64,000 bases of DNA, taken from Acanthosepion esculentum. Taxonomy: Eukaryota > Mollusca > Cephalopoda > Sepiida > Sepiidae. The position numbers and the translations under genes were made by a program. This document shows, in pieces, positions 63,740-64,000 of the stretch (position 1 is its first letter; every line of letters starts with the position of its first letter). The notes beneath the pieces were generated by a model. That model saw nothing but the letters and a program-made list of their open reading frames with translations, searched no databases and had not been told where the DNA came from. The DNA lies in NCBI GenBank assembly GCA_964036315.1, contig OZ038487.1, forward strand, positions 54,608,909 to 54,672,908. Reading direction: 5' to 3'.

Positions 63740-64000
63740 GTGAAGACTGGAAGAAGGGTGGTCTACACCAAGACCCACAATCTTGTAGACTGACGCTACA
63801 AAATCACAATGTACCAAATAGCAGAAACCACTTAATTTGAGGAATTTCAATAGCAGTGAAAGCTAAAATTGGTATGACTTGAAGATGAAATAATGTCATA
63901 ATCAAGAGGATGATGCTTCATGCTACTTGAAATAAAAGTTAGGAAGGAAACACTCTGTCAGTACTGGAAAGAGCAATAACAGGTATTGGACTCAGAACCA
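63740..64000 (-). repeat. Dispersed repeat Y, minus copy, cut by window end
   Basis: ACAAAATCACAATGTACCAA, ATAATGTCATAATCAAGAGG, AAGTTAGGAAGGAAACACTC, CAGTACTGGAAAGAGCAATA. Colinear with 36350-36770 and without the LTR insert. Confidence 0.7.

Overview
This window looks like intergenic or deep-intronic DNA from an animal with a large, AT-rich, repeat-dense genome. A mollusc, probably a coleoid cephalopod, is my best guess. The guess rests on many degenerate tRNA-derived SINEs, decayed LINE tails, Penelope-like (GIY-YIG) fragments, mariner/Tc1/hAT/Tigger-type DNA transposons, a mag-like Ty3/gypsy element and many (AT)n/(AC)n microsatellites. No feature is species-diagnostic. I find no convincing intact host protein gene. 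Nearly all long open frames are low-complexity sequence, antisense shadows, or pieces of transposable elements.

Layout. 0-6 kb: a mariner transposase remnant with a copied internal segment, two near-identical LINE-B tails, and a deleted Tc1-like element with perfect inverted repeats. 6-10 kb: T-rich and microsatellite DNA. 10-19 kb: a field of LINE-B, LINE-A and LINE-C tails plus a short hAT element with an 8-bp target duplication. One LINE-B copy (18.1-18.4 kb) carries a 253-bp patch copied from 2.6 kb away. 19-24 kb: a MITE-like hairpin, a Penelope-like 3' end and two minisatellites. 24.4-29.2 kb: the structural centrepiece, a short Tigger/pogo-like element (about 400 bp without its insert) split by a 4.5-kb mag-like gypsy retrotransposon with 72-bp LTRs; gag and pol run on the minus strand and are broken by stops and frameshifts. 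29.5-38 kb: a LINE-A RT fragment, a second mariner remnant, a complex foldback, SINE pieces and two solo LTRs of different families. 38-44 kb: palindromes, a LINE-A RT split by another insertion, a possible pair of host micro-exons (41.27 and 42.56 kb, weak) and a tRNA-like sequence. 44-64 kb: AT-rich DNA, SINEs, a third and a fourth Penelope-related piece, a polypurine tract, an 80-bp mariner MITE, a full-length degenerate 5S rRNA pseudogene abutting a tRNA-type SINE, and another solo LTR.

Working names used below: LINE-A has a C-terminus of the LWNSLP...FP..YNL..FK..VN type. LINE-B has a C-terminus containing FLGHIMRKE. LINE-C and LINE-D are two further RT-tail types. SINE-1 to SINE-4 are different tRNA-like heads. 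X and Y are unclassified dispersed repeats that occur several times here. These names are mine and have not been compared with a repeat library.

The elements do not form a working pathway. What the window records is layered transposition: LTR element into Tigger, solo LTR into a LINE tail, solo LTR into repeat Y, X into an older tandem array, a non-autonomous element into a LINE RT, and LINE into SINE.
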